Shown here in pieces: positions 45,565 through 55,118 of a stretch of DNA of 64,000 bases; the stretch's first letter is position 1; every line of letters begins with the position of its first letter. The notes below the pieces were generated by a model, which was not told where the DNA came from, made no database searches, and saw only the letters and a list, made by a program, of their open reading frames with translations. A program made the position numbers and the translations under genes. Source of the stretch: Thiospirillum jenense (GTDB lineage Bacteria > Pseudomonadota > Gammaproteobacteria > Chromatiales > Chromatiaceae); NCBI RefSeq assembly GCF_014145225.1, contig NZ_JABVCQ010000005.1:79728-143727 (forward strand). The letters are read 5' to 3'.

Positions 45565-48081
45565 TTAAAGCGGAATTGGAGCAGGTGCAATGTTCCAAAT
45601 GCGTTCGCAGTATTCTTTAATTGCACGATCCGATGAGAACTTGCCAATACGCGCCACATTCAAAATTGCCATGCGATTCCAGGATGCTGGATTACGAAAC
45701 GCCTGATCTACGGTTTTTTGACAGTCAACATAAGCACGAAAATCAGCTAATACCATAAAAGGATCGTGATAAATTAGGTTATCAGTTAAAGGTTGAAACA
45801 ATTCAGTATCGCCGTGTGAAAACAGCCCCGAGTGAATCAAATCAATAATTGATTTAATTTCAATATCGCCATTGTATAGAGCGCGAGGATCATAGCCGGC
45901 TGCTTGGCGTTGTTGCACTTCTTCTGCGGTCATGCCGAATAAAAAGAAATTGTCCGCGCCAACTTCTTCTCTAATTTCAACATTCGCGCCGTCCAATGTG
46001 CCAATTGTCAGGGCGCCGTTCATTGAAAATTTCATATTACCAGTGCCGGATGCTTCTTTGCCGGCTAATGAAATTTGCTCGGATAAATCGGCGGCGGGAT
46101 ACAATCGCTGCCCATTTTTCACGCTAAAATCGGGCATAAATAACACCCGCAAATGACCATTGACTTGCGGGTCATGATTAATGACTTCTCCCACCGCGTT
46201 AATGAGTTTAATCATCAATTTGGCAAGAAAATAGCCCGGCGCGGCTTTGCCCCCGAAAATGAAAGTACGGGGTGTTATATCCGCATGAGGATCATTTTTT
46301 AAGCGTTGATAAAGCGAAATGATGTGCAATATATTCAAATGTTGACGCTTGTATTCGTGAATCCGTTTGGCTTGCACATCAAATAAACTTTCCGGGTCGG
46401 CTAAACAACCAGTTTGCTGCCCTAACCAATTAGACAGGTCACGTTTATTCGCCGTTTTAATGTCGCGCCATACTTCTTGTAAGGCGGCATCATCGGCATA
46501 GTCTTCTAATGCACGCAGGGTTTCTAATTCGCGTATCCAGCGATCATGGCCAATGGTTTTGGTAATTAACCTCGTTAAACGCGGATTAGCAACCACCATA
46601 AAGCGGCGCGGAGTCACGCCATTGGTGATATTATGAAATCGCTCCGGCCACAGGTCATTAAAATCGCGCATGACCGTTGTTTTTAATAAATTGCTGTGCA
46701 ATTCAGCCACGCCATTGATCGCACAACTACCGACGGCAGCTAAATGTGCCATGCGCAAGCGCCGCCCGCCATCTTCATCAATTAACGACATGCACCGCAC
46801 GCGGGTTTCATCCGCAAAAAAATGAATGCGTACTTCATCAAGAAACCGTTGGTTAATCCCGTAAATGATTTCCAAATGGCGTGGTAATAACCGCTCGAAT
46901 AAATCAATCGGCCAGGTTTCTAATGCTTCGGGCAGTAGCGTGTGATTGGTGAAATGACAACTTTGCTGGGTGATGTGCCACGCTTGTTCCCAGGGCATTC
47001 TGTATTCGTCCATTAATAACCGCATCAATTCAGCAATGGCTAACGACGGATGCGTATCATTTAATTGAATGGCGAATTTTTCGTGGAATTGATCTAATGA
47101 ACCGGCAATGCCTAATTGCAAACGAATCATGTCTTGCAATGAACAGGAGACAAAAAAGAATTGTTGTTTTAAGCGCAATTCTTTTCCAACGCCCGGTTCA
47201 TCATTCGGGTATAGCACTTTAGAAATGGTTTCTGCTTCAATTTTGGCATGGACGGCGCCGTAATAATTACCGACGTTAAAGGCTTGAAAATCAAAGGATT
47301 CTGGCGCTTCTGATTTCCACAATCTTAATAAATTGACGTTGCCAACGCCATAACCCATGATTGGTGTGTCATAGGCAACGCCATTGACAACTAAATCCGG
47401 CACCCAGCGACGGCGCATTTCACCATGATCATCGCGGTATTGTTCAACCCGCCCGCCAAAGCCAACCGGGAATACAATTTTCGGCCGTGGTATTTCCCAG
47501 GGATTGCCATTGCGCAGCCAAGTATCGCCCTTTTCAACTTGCCAACCATCCACAATCATTTGGTCAAAAATACCGAATTCATAGCGAATGCCGTAGCCAA
47601 TGGTGGGGATTTGCAAAGTGGCTAATGAATCCATAAAACAGGCGGCGAGGCGGCCTAATCCACCATTGCCCAAGCCGGGTTCTTCTTCGGTTTCAATCAA
47701 TTCATCAAAATCCAGATTTAATTCATCACCAGCGGCGCGGGCGGTGTCGGTAATGCCAAGATTTAACATGTTATTGGCCAATTGCGGCCCAATTAAAAAC
47801 TCGGCGGATAAATACGCGACGGTGCGGGAATTATGTTCTTTAAATGTGCGGGCGGATTTTAACCAGCGTTCTAATAATCGGTCGCGCACAGTAAATGCCG
47901 CCGCCATGTATAAATCATTTCGCGTGGCGACTTCACGAAAACGCCCTTGAATATAAAACAGGTTGTCATTAAAGGCTTTTTGCAATGCGTGTTTGGATAA
48001 ACCGGTACGAATGCGCTCGTGTTTGGGGCGATTATCATCCGCCGGTTTGATAGTACAGGTGGTGTCAGTAGGTGTAGTCAT
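45565..48081 (-). CDS. glgP: glycogen/maltodextrin phosphorylase
   Basis: This GT35 enzyme of about 839 residues phosphorolyses alpha-1,4-glucan to glucose-1-phosphate. It has EEEPGLGNGGLGRLAACFMD, FAIQLNDTHPSLAIAEL, FHNITNGVTPRRFMVVANP, KRIHEYKRQHLNILHII and the PLP-lysine block EASGTGNMKFSMNGALTIGT then LDGANVE. A longer frame adds 21 residues and would overlap gluQ. The ATG at 48081 is preferred because AGAAG lies upstream and the family starts near here. Together with the GlgC-like protein at 58270 it indicates glycogen turnover. Confidence 0.92.
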   Translation of the reverse strand: MTTPTDTTCTIKPADDNRPKHERIRTGLSKHALQKAFNDNLFYIQGRFREVATRNDLYMAAAFTVRDRLLERWLKSARTFKEHNSRTVAYLSAEFLIGPQLANNMLNLGITDTARAAGDELNLDFDELIETEEEPGLGNGGLGRLAACFMDSLATLQIPTIGYGIRYEFGIFDQMIVDGWQVEKGDTWLRNGNPWEIPRPKIVFPVGFGGRVEQYRDDHGEMRRRWVPDLVVNGVAYDTPIMGYGVGNVNLLRLWKSEAPESFDFQAFNVGNYYGAVHAKIEAETISKVLYPNDEPGVGKELRLKQQFFFVSCSLQDMIRLQLGIAGSLDQFHEKFAIQLNDTHPSLAIAELMRLLMDEYRMPWEQAWHITQQSCHFTNHTLLPEALETWPIDLFERLLPRHLEIIYGINQRFLDEVRIHFFADETRVRCMSLIDEDGGRRLRMAHLAAVGSCAINGVAELHSNLLKTTVMRDFNDLWPERFHNITNGVTPRRFMVVANPRLTRLITKTIGHDRWIRELETLRALEDYADDAALQEVWRDIKTANKRDLSNWLGQQTGCLADPESLFDVQAKRIHEYKRQHLNILHIISLYQRLKNDPHADITPRTFIFGGKAAPGYFLAKLMIKLINAVGEVINHDPQVNGHLRVLFMPDFSVKNGQRLYPAADLSEQISLAGKEASGTGNMKFSMNGALTIGTLDGANVEIREEVGADNFFLFGMTAEEVQQRQAAGYDPRALYNGDIEIKSIIDLIHSGLFSHGDTELFQPLTDNLIYHDPFMVLADFRAYVDCQKTVDQAFRNPASWNRMAILNVARIGKFSSDRAIKEYCERIWNIAPAPIPL

Positions 48082-48131
48082 GGAATCACTTCTCGTGTGC
48101 AGAGTAAAGGGTAAAGTAATTGCGCGTTGAA

Positions 48132-49076
48132 TTAAGTCGAGCATGAATAATTCGGTAATGGTTTAGCGGTGAGTGGAATGGTGGTGAATGACCACAGTGG
48201 TATAGCAGCTTGCCAAAATTCGCGCACGGTGGTTAATTCAATCGGTAGCGGCGCTTGGCCTAACCAATGCCAAATGTGGCGCAGGGTTTTAATCGGCTGA
48301 TTGATTAACACCGGTGCGGCGGCATCAGATTTGGATAATTTCCGCCCGTGTGCATCTATTACCAATGGTAAATGGGCGTATTGCGGCCGCGCCAGCCCGA
48401 GTAAGTGTTGCAAATAACATTGGCGCGGCGTGGCGTGTAATAAATCGGCGCCGCGCACCACTTGATTAATCCCGTCCAGTGCATCGTCAATGACGACGGC
48501 GAATTGATACGCAATGAACCCATCCGCTCGGCGTAAAATAAAATCGCCGCAGTCGTGAAATAAGTTTTGTTGAATGAACCCGTGCAGACGGTCGGTGACA
48601 ATTATCATTTGATCGGGGGTGCGCAGGCGTTCGCTGCGGGCGATGGTGCCGGGTGGTAAGCCGGCGCGGCAAGTGCCGGGGTAGATAGCGCCGCACTCGC
48701 CTGCGCGGGCGGTGGCGGCGATGTTGGTGCGTGAACAGCCGCACGGGTAACAGTGTCCGTCGCGGCGTAACTGCGCCAGCGCGGCGTGATAATGCTCCAA
48801 ATGCTGGTGTTGATAGCGGATTTCGCCGTCCCAGTGCAAGCCAAAGGCGTCGAGGGTGCGCAAGATGTCGGCTGCGGCGCCCGGCACCGTTCGCGCTTGA
48901 TCCAAGTCATCAATTCGCACCCGCCAAGCGCCGCCGTGCGCTCGGGCGTCAGCAAAACTGCCCACCGCCGTTGCCAGTGATCCCCTGTGCAACGCCCCGC
49001 TCGGTGAGGGGGCAAACCGCCCGCAGTAGTGGGTTGCGGCGGGATAAGGCGTTGATTGGTCAGCAGTTTTTGGCAC
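48132..49076 (-). CDS. gluQ: glutamyl-Q tRNA(Asp) synthetase
   Basis: This 314-residue truncated GluRS-like enzyme glutamylates queuosine in tRNA-Asp. It has the HIGH-type motif APSPSGALHRGSLATAVGSF and RVRIDDLDQARTVPGA. A Cys cluster, CYPCGCSRTNIA and later C residues, is present for zinc, and the KMSKS-type motif is KLSKSD. The anticodon-binding domain is missing, as is normal for GluQ. It follows dksA by about 55 nt, the classic gammaproteobacterial pair. Confidence 0.93.
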   Translation of the reverse strand: MPKTADQSTPYPAATHYCGRFAPSPSGALHRGSLATAVGSFADARAHGGAWRVRIDDLDQARTVPGAAADILRTLDAFGLHWDGEIRYQHQHLEHYHAALAQLRRDGHCYPCGCSRTNIAATARAGECGAIYPGTCRAGLPPGTIARSERLRTPDQMIIVTDRLHGFIQQNLFHDCGDFILRRADGFIAYQFAVVIDDALDGINQVVRGADLLHATPRQCYLQHLLGLARPQYAHLPLVIDAHGRKLSKSDAAAPVLINQPIKTLRHIWHWLGQAPLPIELTTVREFWQAAIPLWSFTTIPLTAKPLPNYSCST

Positions 49077-49131
49077 ATCGCCCTCGTTGCCAACGGAAGG
49101 GCTGTCGCTTCACCACCCGCTGCCGTGCGCA

Positions 49132-49566
49132 TCACCCCCGCTGTTTTTCGCGGATTTCGTCCAGCGTTTTGCAATCAATGCAGAGCGTGGCGGTCGGGCG
49201 CGCCTCCAGCCGGCGGATGCCGATCTCAACGCCGCAACTTTCGCAGTAGCCGTAGTCGTGGCTATCCAACCGCGCCAGCCCTTCATCAATTTTTTTAATC
49301 AACTTACGCTCACGATCACGGGTGCGCAATTCCAAACTAAATTCAGACTCTTGCGTGGCGCGATCATTCGGGTCGGGAAAATTGGTGGCGTCATCCTGCA
49401 TGTGATGCACGGTGCGATCCACCTCCTCCATCAACAGGCGCTTCCATGCCAGCAGGATCGCGCGAAAATGCGCCTCCTGCCCGGGACTCATGTATTCCTC
49501 ATCGGCACTGAGCGGATAGGGTTCAAACCCAAAGGCTTTCGCATCCTGTTTGCCTAAATCAGCCAT
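49132..49566 (-). CDS. dksA: RNA polymerase-binding transcription factor DksA
   Basis: This 144-residue secondary-channel factor acts with ppGpp. A coiled coil (about 30-105) carries the tip region [20 protein letters not shown] and [18 protein letters not shown]. The zinc finger is [11 protein letters not shown]...[15 protein letters not shown] lies about 12 nt upstream of the ATG. The gene is first in the dksA-gluQ unit. Confidence 0.95.
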   Translation of the reverse strand: MADLGKQDAKAFGFEPYPLSADEEYMSPGQEAHFRAILLAWKRLLMEEVDRTVHHMQDDATNFPDPNDRATQESEFSLELRTRDRERKLIKKIDEGLARLDSHDYGYCESCGVEIGIRRLEARPTATLCIDCKTLDEIREKQRG

Positions 49567-49706
49567 GATGGTAACGACCTCCTATGACAGTAGAGAGCGG
49601 GATGGCGCACGCTCGTCTGCGCACTGATGCGGCGGGCGGGGCGCAACGAGTTTGAGGGCAATTTTAATGCGCCGTCAAAAACCCGCCCTTGTATCAAATC
49701 GCGCTG

Positions 49707-50471
49707 TCAGTGGCAACCGCTCTGCGTATGACTGTTGCGTACAATTAACAGTGATAAATACGCGACAGGCGCGCCTGACCACTGTTGTAAATCGCGCACA
49801 ATACGCTCGTCCGGGCTGCCGACATGTTCCACCAACTGCGCCTGTGCCAATACCCCGCGCTGGCGCAATAAATCCAACACTTGCGGCAGCACCGGTTTGA
49901 TTTTGAGCAGCACGAGCGTGTCGGCCTGATCTAAATGGCGGGCGATGGTGGTCATATCAGCGGTGGCGGCGGCGATGATGAGCGTGTCATTTTGCTCGAC
50001 CAGCGGCGTGGTCAGGGCAGCGGCGGCGGCGTGAAATGAGGTGATGCCGGGGATGATCTCAACCGTCACCTGCGGCGCGAGGCTGCGCACGGTGCGCGCT
50101 AAATGCCCGAAAGTCGAGTAGGTGCTGGCGTCACCTTCGACTAAAAACAACACGTCGTGTCCGTGCAACAGCGGCGTCAAGCATGTCTGACCGGCGTGTA
50201 ACCACGCGGCCGCCAGCGCCGTCGGGTCGCGGGTCATGGGAAAATGCAGCGGCGCAGCGGCGGCGGGAATTGCCAAGCCAGCGCGGTGAATGATGTTTAA
50301 TGCGTAAGACTCAGCGCCCGCTTGACTAATTGGATAGCGCCAATGTGAATGGGTTTTTAATAGCGCCCAAGCGCGGCGGGTAATTAAATCAGGATCACCC
50401 GGCCCGAGTGATACGCCAATTAACCGCCCAATACGCGGGTTAGAATCGGATAATAAAGTAGTGGTGTGCAT
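49707..50471 (-). CDS. cobI: precorrin-2 C20-methyltransferase
   Basis: This 254-residue tetrapyrrole methylase has LIGVSLGPGDPDLITRRAWA at the N-terminus, VLFLVEGDASTYSTFGHL, EIIPGITSFHAAAA and the C-terminal VEHVGSPDERIV. It adds the C20 methyl group in cobalamin synthesis. No other cob gene is adjacent. cobQ is 12 kb away on the same strand. No cobalamin riboswitch was seen upstream. The gene follows the methyltransferase-nuclease fusion by 24 nt. Confidence 0.88.
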   Translation of the reverse strand: MHTTTLLSDSNPRIGRLIGVSLGPGDPDLITRRAWALLKTHSHWRYPISQAGAESYALNIIHRAGLAIPAAAAPLHFPMTRDPTALAAAWLHAGQTCLTPLLHGHDVLFLVEGDASTYSTFGHLARTVRSLAPQVTVEIIPGITSFHAAAAALTTPLVEQNDTLIIAAATADMTTIARHLDQADTLVLLKIKPVLPQVLDLLRQRGVLAQAQLVEHVGSPDERIVRDLQQWSGAPVAYLSLLIVRNSHTQSGCH

Positions 50472-50495
50472 CGTTAATTTTAATAAAAGGCAGCT

Positions 50496-51977
50496 CTACT
50501 CCACGCCCAAATCATATTGCTCTGATGTATTCACAGCGGGCGCAGTTTTTAAGACATCTCGCGTCATGGGTAATTCAAACCGTGCCACGCCGTCCATCAT
50601 CTCTTGAATGGTCACAATTTGAATACACGGGTAATCCCGATTGAGTAGCTCATAATGATAAACGCCGGACGCTAATGCTTCATCGCGCATTGGTTTAGTC
50701 GGTTCTTCGAGCGTAATAAAAATCGCCATCGCAGCCTGTTCACGCAGGCGGTCACTATTCAAGGTGGCAATGTCATTGCGTTTAACCTTGCCGGATTTGA
50801 CCTGTAATACGACGCGGGCGCTATCCTCTTTGTCTTTACCAGTCACGATGTAAACAATGCCATCAATGCCTTTTTTATCATTAATAACAGCGCGGTGATT
50901 GGTATAGGTTAAAACTGCCCATTTTTCAAATTCTTTACGCAAGCGGTCATCCTTTTTATTCGCCAAAGCGCGGGCTGATTCCATATCACGCGGAATGCCG
51001 CCCAATGTGATTTGATTAAGAATATCCGCACCAAAACTCTCTTCGAGGCGTTTAAGAATCACGGCAATACTTTGATAAGTGATGTCAATCCCAATCCATT
51101 GCCGATTAAACCGCTGGGCAACGGCAACGGTGGTGCCGCAACCGCAATAGGCATCTAATACCACGTCACCTTCATTACTGCTGGCTTGAATAACGCGCTC
51201 TAATAAGGCTTCGGGTTTTTGCGTGGGATAATGGAGACGTTCTTTGGCTTGAGAATTCAAATACGAAATTTCCCATACATCGCGCATTGCCTTTTGCCGG
51301 CTGGTATCATTTGTGTATTGTTGCGCAATGACCTTGCCTTTGGCCGCAGTTGAAACTCTTTTCGCCTTATGTTTTGATTTATCAGAATACGCCTCATATT
51401 GCACATTAAAAACAAAATCTTTTTTATCTTTTGTGTAGAAAAATACGATGTCGTGCATTCTTTGAAAATGGCTAGTTGTACCCGTCCAGCGATGATAGCT
51501 CCAAATAATTTCATTTTGAAAATCACCATTGCGTCCCCCACCACAAAACACACTATCCAACACCAATTTTAGATAATGACTGCAAGTGGGATCGCAATGC
51601 AGATAAAAGCTGCCGGTTGCTTTTAATACCCGCTGGATTTCATTCACGCACTGCGTCATGTTAATCAGATACGCAAATAAACTCCCGGCGCCCAAAACGG
51701 GCTTTAATCCTTTGATTAACTCAATCGTTTGCCGGGTATAATAACCCTGATTGGTTTGGGTAATCTCGCGCAATCCCAACTCGGCCAATTCATTCCACGT
51801 CCAGGTATCAATAAACGCCTGTGCCTGCGCCGCGTCTTCTTTGCCGAGATTATTATAAATCTGAAAGTAATTGCGTTTAGAATTAAACGGCGGGTCTATG
51901 TAGCATAAATCCACCGAGTCATCTTTGATTTTATTGCACAAGATGTCGAGGTTGTCACCGTAAAAAAGCTGGTTCAT
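50496..51977 (-). CDS. DNA methyltransferase fused to an Mrr-like nuclease domain
   Basis: This 493-residue protein has an N-terminal N4/N6 amino-methyltransferase (about 1-325) with GDNLDILCNKI and motif IV DLCYIDPPFNS (DPPF 28-31). Motif I, VVLDAYCGCGTTVAVAQRF, lies near 270. This beta-type order (IV before I) is typical of type III Mod-like enzymes. The C-terminal part (about 350-470) looks like a PD-(D/E)xK domain: GIDGIVYIVTGKDKEDSARV, VLQVKSGK, then AIFITLEEPTKPMRDEALAS. It is probably a single-chain restriction-modification protein. No separate res gene is adjacent. Confidence 0.78.
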   Translation of the reverse strand: MNQLFYGDNLDILCNKIKDDSVDLCYIDPPFNSKRNYFQIYNNLGKEDAAQAQAFIDTWTWNELAELGLREITQTNQGYYTRQTIELIKGLKPVLGAGSLFAYLINMTQCVNEIQRVLKATGSFYLHCDPTCSHYLKLVLDSVFCGGGRNGDFQNEIIWSYHRWTGTTSHFQRMHDIVFFYTKDKKDFVFNVQYEAYSDKSKHKAKRVSTAAKGKVIAQQYTNDTSRQKAMRDVWEISYLNSQAKERLHYPTQKPEALLERVIQASSNEGDVVLDAYCGCGTTVAVAQRFNRQWIGIDITYQSIAVILKRLEESFGADILNQITLGGIPRDMESARALANKKDDRLRKEFEKWAVLTYTNHRAVINDKKGIDGIVYIVTGKDKEDSARVVLQVKSGKVKRNDIATLNSDRLREQAAMAIFITLEEPTKPMRDEALASGVYHYELLNRDYPCIQIVTIQEMMDGVARFELPMTRDVLKTAPAVNTSEQYDLGVE

Positions 51978-52206
51978 TAGGTGTATTCCACACCAAAACT
52001 TACAATACTAACATGATTGCTTTTTATCCTGTTTATCAAAATTCACGCACAAATCAGCGGCAAGTGCGAAGAAGTGTTTAATAAACAGGTCGCCCACCGC
52101 TGGTGTAAACCCAAGGTTTAACAGCAGATATTCAAATGCGTTGCAATCATCATGGATTATTAATCACCATCACCTGAATCAATCAGGACAACCTATCTAT
52201 CAGTAT

Positions 52207-53673
52207 TCAAGTTTGCGTTCCACCAACCGTCAATTCATTTACCCGCAATGTCGGTTGCCCAACTCCAACCGGCACATTTTGCCCATCCTTCCCGCATGTT
52301 CCTACACCCGCATCGAGCGCCAAATCATTCCCGATCATAGTGATGCGCGTTAATACTTCTGGTCCATGACCAATTAACATTGCCCCCTTTACCGGCTGGC
52401 CGATTTTCCCATTTTCAATGAGATAGGCTTCACTGGTGGAAAAAACAAATTTGCCCGAAGTAATATCCACCTGCCCACCGCCGAAATTAACTGCGTATAA
52501 ACCTCGCGTCACCGACGCAATAATTTCCTGCGGATCATAATTGCCGCTCTGCATATAAGTATTTGTCATACGCGGCAACGGTAAATACGCATAAGACTGA
52601 CGACGACCATTACCTGTCGGCGCCATGTTCATTAACTTTGCATTCAAACGATCCTGCATATAATTCACTAAAATACCATCTTCAATTAACGTTGTTGAGC
52701 GCGTTAACTCACCCTCATCATCACAATTTAATGACCCGCGCCGCTGCGGTAATGTGCCATCATCAATTACGGTCACACCCGCCGCCGCCACTCGTTGGCC
52801 AATTCGCCCACTAAATGCCGACGTCCCTTTACGATTAAAATCTCCCTCTAAACCATGCCCCACCGCTTCATGTAATAAAACGCCTGGCCACCCATTACCT
52901 AATACTACGGTCATACAGCCTGCGGGCGCATCTTGCGCTTCCAGTTTAATTAACGCCTGCCGCACCGCTTCACGAGTTAATTGCAACGCTAATTCACTCG
53001 GTTCATGAGTCAAAAAATAATCCAGCGCATAACGTCCACCACCGCCCGCGGTTCCTTGTTCACGTCGCCCATCCGCCGTCACAATCACATTCACATTCAA
53101 CCGAATTAACGGCCGCACATCCGCCATTAATAACCCATCATCACGCACAATTAACACAATCTCTTGCTCGGCTGTTAAACTGGCAATGACTTGTGTCACA
53201 CGCGGATCACAGCGCCGCGCTTCGTCATCAATCCGCTGCAATAACGCCACCTTATTCGCATCTGATTGACTGTCAATTGGATCAATTGCCGCATAACGCA
53301 GCGGTGGTGCCATGTTTGTATGAATATGCGGCTTGGCAAGTGATTGCACACCGCCACCATGACGTGCAATTGCCGCCGCCGTCATCGCCGCCTGTTTTAA
53401 TGCCGCCCAATGCAATTCATCCGAATACGCAAACCCAGTTTTATCACTGCACACGGCGCGTAATCCGACGCCTTGACCGATTGAAAAATGTCCCTCTTTA
53501 ATACGTCCATCTTCAATCGTCCATGATTGAAATCGGCTGGTTTGAAAATACACATCCGCAAGCGTCACACCTGGGCGCTGCAATATGCTAACCAATTGTT
53601 CTAAATGTACATCGGTTAACTCATAGGGTATTAACAAAGCGGCACGAGCGAGAGTAAGTGAATCGTTTATCAT
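52207..53673 (-). CDS. tldD: TldD metalloprotease subunit
   Basis: This 488-residue zinc-protease subunit works with TldE/PmbA on peptides such as microcins and CcdA. The metal motif HEAVGHGLEGDFNRKGTSAF is intact, with ATNTYMQ-type MTNTYMQSGNYDP and GLYAVNFGGGQVD downstream. An in-frame ATG 63 nt upstream would overlap the DUF2726 gene. The start at 53673 matches the family N-terminus. Other tldE/pmbA genes are not in the window. Confidence 0.93.
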   Translation of the reverse strand: MINDSLTLARAALLIPYELTDVHLEQLVSILQRPGVTLADVYFQTSRFQSWTIEDGRIKEGHFSIGQGVGLRAVCSDKTGFAYSDELHWAALKQAAMTAAAIARHGGGVQSLAKPHIHTNMAPPLRYAAIDPIDSQSDANKVALLQRIDDEARRCDPRVTQVIASLTAEQEIVLIVRDDGLLMADVRPLIRLNVNVIVTADGRREQGTAGGGGRYALDYFLTHEPSELALQLTREAVRQALIKLEAQDAPAGCMTVVLGNGWPGVLLHEAVGHGLEGDFNRKGTSAFSGRIGQRVAAAGVTVIDDGTLPQRRGSLNCDDEGELTRSTTLIEDGILVNYMQDRLNAKLMNMAPTGNGRRQSYAYLPLPRMTNTYMQSGNYDPQEIIASVTRGLYAVNFGGGQVDITSGKFVFSTSEAYLIENGKIGQPVKGAMLIGHGPEVLTRITMIGNDLALDAGVGTCGKDGQNVPVGVGQPTLRVNELTVGGTQT

Positions 53674-53725
53674 AATTAGAAAAGTCATGCAGAGTGATGA
53701 ATGTCGAATTAAAGAAGCGGAGCAA

Positions 53726-54328
53726 CTACCTGTCACGCATTGCTGCCGCTAATGCAGCTAATAACATTTCTTCTTCTTCGTGAATAAAATGCCCCGTCAT
53801 TTGACGGCGTGGATCAGCGCGCATAATTGCTTCACTGATTTGATTACGCAATGTGTCAAGTTCATACTGCGCCTGTTCTTGAATCATCACCACTGGCAAA
53901 TGGGCGCTTTCGCAACTGTGACGTAAAAATTCCAATTGTCGCTGCTGTGCGCGAGTCAACGGCGCCGTCGGAACGAGTAAAATGACGCATAATGGATGAC
54001 CATCAGCGACGCCACAAATGACAAAATCTGCCCATAATCCACTATGATGAAGATAGCTGCGAGCGGTGCGATAATGCGGTTGGCGTTCATCAGTAATCAT
54101 TAATGCAGTCAGTGCGACCTTGCTAAATACTCGATATTCGTTGCCAATTACGGTAGATAAAACCGCTAAACATCGCTGCGCCACTGGGCGTAAAAAAGGC
54201 AGGCGTCTTTCATAAATAAAGTGGCGCTCTGGTGAACGCCATAATACCCCCAAAGTGGTTAATATTGTCAATAAAATATTGGTGATTAACACCACCCCAA
54301 TAATGACTAAAAGATAAAATGGTTCCAA
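53726..54328 (-). CDS. DUF2726 domain protein with an N-terminal membrane helix
   Basis: This 200-residue protein has TM helix 5-28 (YLLVIIGVVLITNILLTILT). The DUF2726 domain (about 45-180) has LPFLRPVAQRCLAVLSTVIG, EYRVFSKVAL and ADFVICGVADGHPLCVILLV. The fold is related to PD-(D/E)xK nucleases, but the acidic IELD-type string is replaced here by VILLVPTA, so catalysis is doubtful. The tail EEEEMLLAALAAAMR is acidic. It lies upstream of tldD on the same strand. Confidence 0.65.
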   Translation of the reverse strand: MEPFYLLVIIGVVLITNILLTILTTLGVLWRSPERHFIYERRLPFLRPVAQRCLAVLSTVIGNEYRVFSKVALTALMITDERQPHYRTARSYLHHSGLWADFVICGVADGHPLCVILLVPTAPLTRAQQRQLEFLRHSCESAHLPVVMIQEQAQYELDTLRNQISEAIMRADPRRQMTGHFIHEEEEMLLAALAAAMRDR

Positions 54329-54431
54329 TGTAAATCATGCTCCAGCATCATAGCGTTGGAAAATGCTTTCCAATCACTTTTTATTAATATACACGACGGC
54401 TAATCGGCGTTTTTATGGATATTAAACCCAC

Positions 54432-55118
54432 ATGCTGACAGTAACAAATCTTAGCTTACGACGTGGAGAGCGATTGCTATTCACAACATTAAATTTTCAA
54501 CTCCCAGCCGGCGCTTTATTGCATGTACGCGGGCGCAATGGCAGTGGTAAAACGACGCTATTACGGGCGCTTTGCGGACTATTGCCAATTGAACAGGGCG
54601 ATATTCAGTGGCGCGGTCAAACACTCACTAGTTTGGCAGAGGATTATTATCAAGATTTATTCTTCCTCGGGCATCTTAATGGAATTAAGGGAGATTTAAC
54701 TGCATTAGAAAACCTTCGTGTTGCCGGCCGTTTAACTCATAATTTTGCTACTGAGATTGAACTTCAAACCGCTCTCAATACCATTGGGTTAATGAACTGT
54801 AGCGACTTACCCACTCGGATTTTATCGCAAGGACAAAAGAAACGTGTGGCACTAGCGCGGTTAATTTTTAGTCGTGCCGCCTTGTGGATATTAGATGAAC
54901 CCTTCACTGCATTAGATATTGAGGCAGTTGCTTTAGTTCAACAACTCATTACCAATCATATTAAAAATGGTGGTAGCGTCATTTTAACTACACATCAAGA
55001 GGTCGCATTAACCAGCGGTACACTGCACCAATTAGATTTAACAGATTATTCCCCAGTCTGTACTAATCTTAATCCAATTCATTATACCACTTCACACAGT
55101 GATCTGCTCTCATGTTAG
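54432..55118 (+). CDS. ccmA: heme exporter ATP-binding protein CcmA
   Basis: This 228-residue ABC ATPase of cytochrome c maturation has Walker A GRNGSGKTTLLRAL (34-47), Q-loop region, signature LSQGQKKRVALARL and Walker B LWILDEPFTALD. LFFLGHLNGIKGDLTALENL is typical of CcmA. It powers release of heme-loaded CcmE. It overlaps ccmB by 7 nt. ccmC and the rest of the cluster are not downstream. Confidence 0.93.
   Translation: MLTVTNLSLRRGERLLFTTLNFQLPAGALLHVRGRNGSGKTTLLRALCGLLPIEQGDIQWRGQTLTSLAEDYYQDLFFLGHLNGIKGDLTALENLRVAGRLTHNFATEIELQTALNTIGLMNCSDLPTRILSQGQKKRVALARLIFSRAALWILDEPFTALDIEAVALVQQLITNHIKNGGSVILTTHQEVALTSGTLHQLDLTDYSPVCTNLNPIHYTTSHSDLLSC

Noticed and set aside
50472..50495. Cobalamin riboswitch for cobI
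   Set aside because: The gap before cobI is only 24 bases, and no B12-box-like sequence was seen upstream of cobI or cobQ.
52016..52121. Plus-strand frame from TTG ending SGKCEEVFNKQVAHRWCKPK
   Set aside because: 35 codons, TTG start without a ribosome site and no recognisable family. It could be a relic but cannot be supported.
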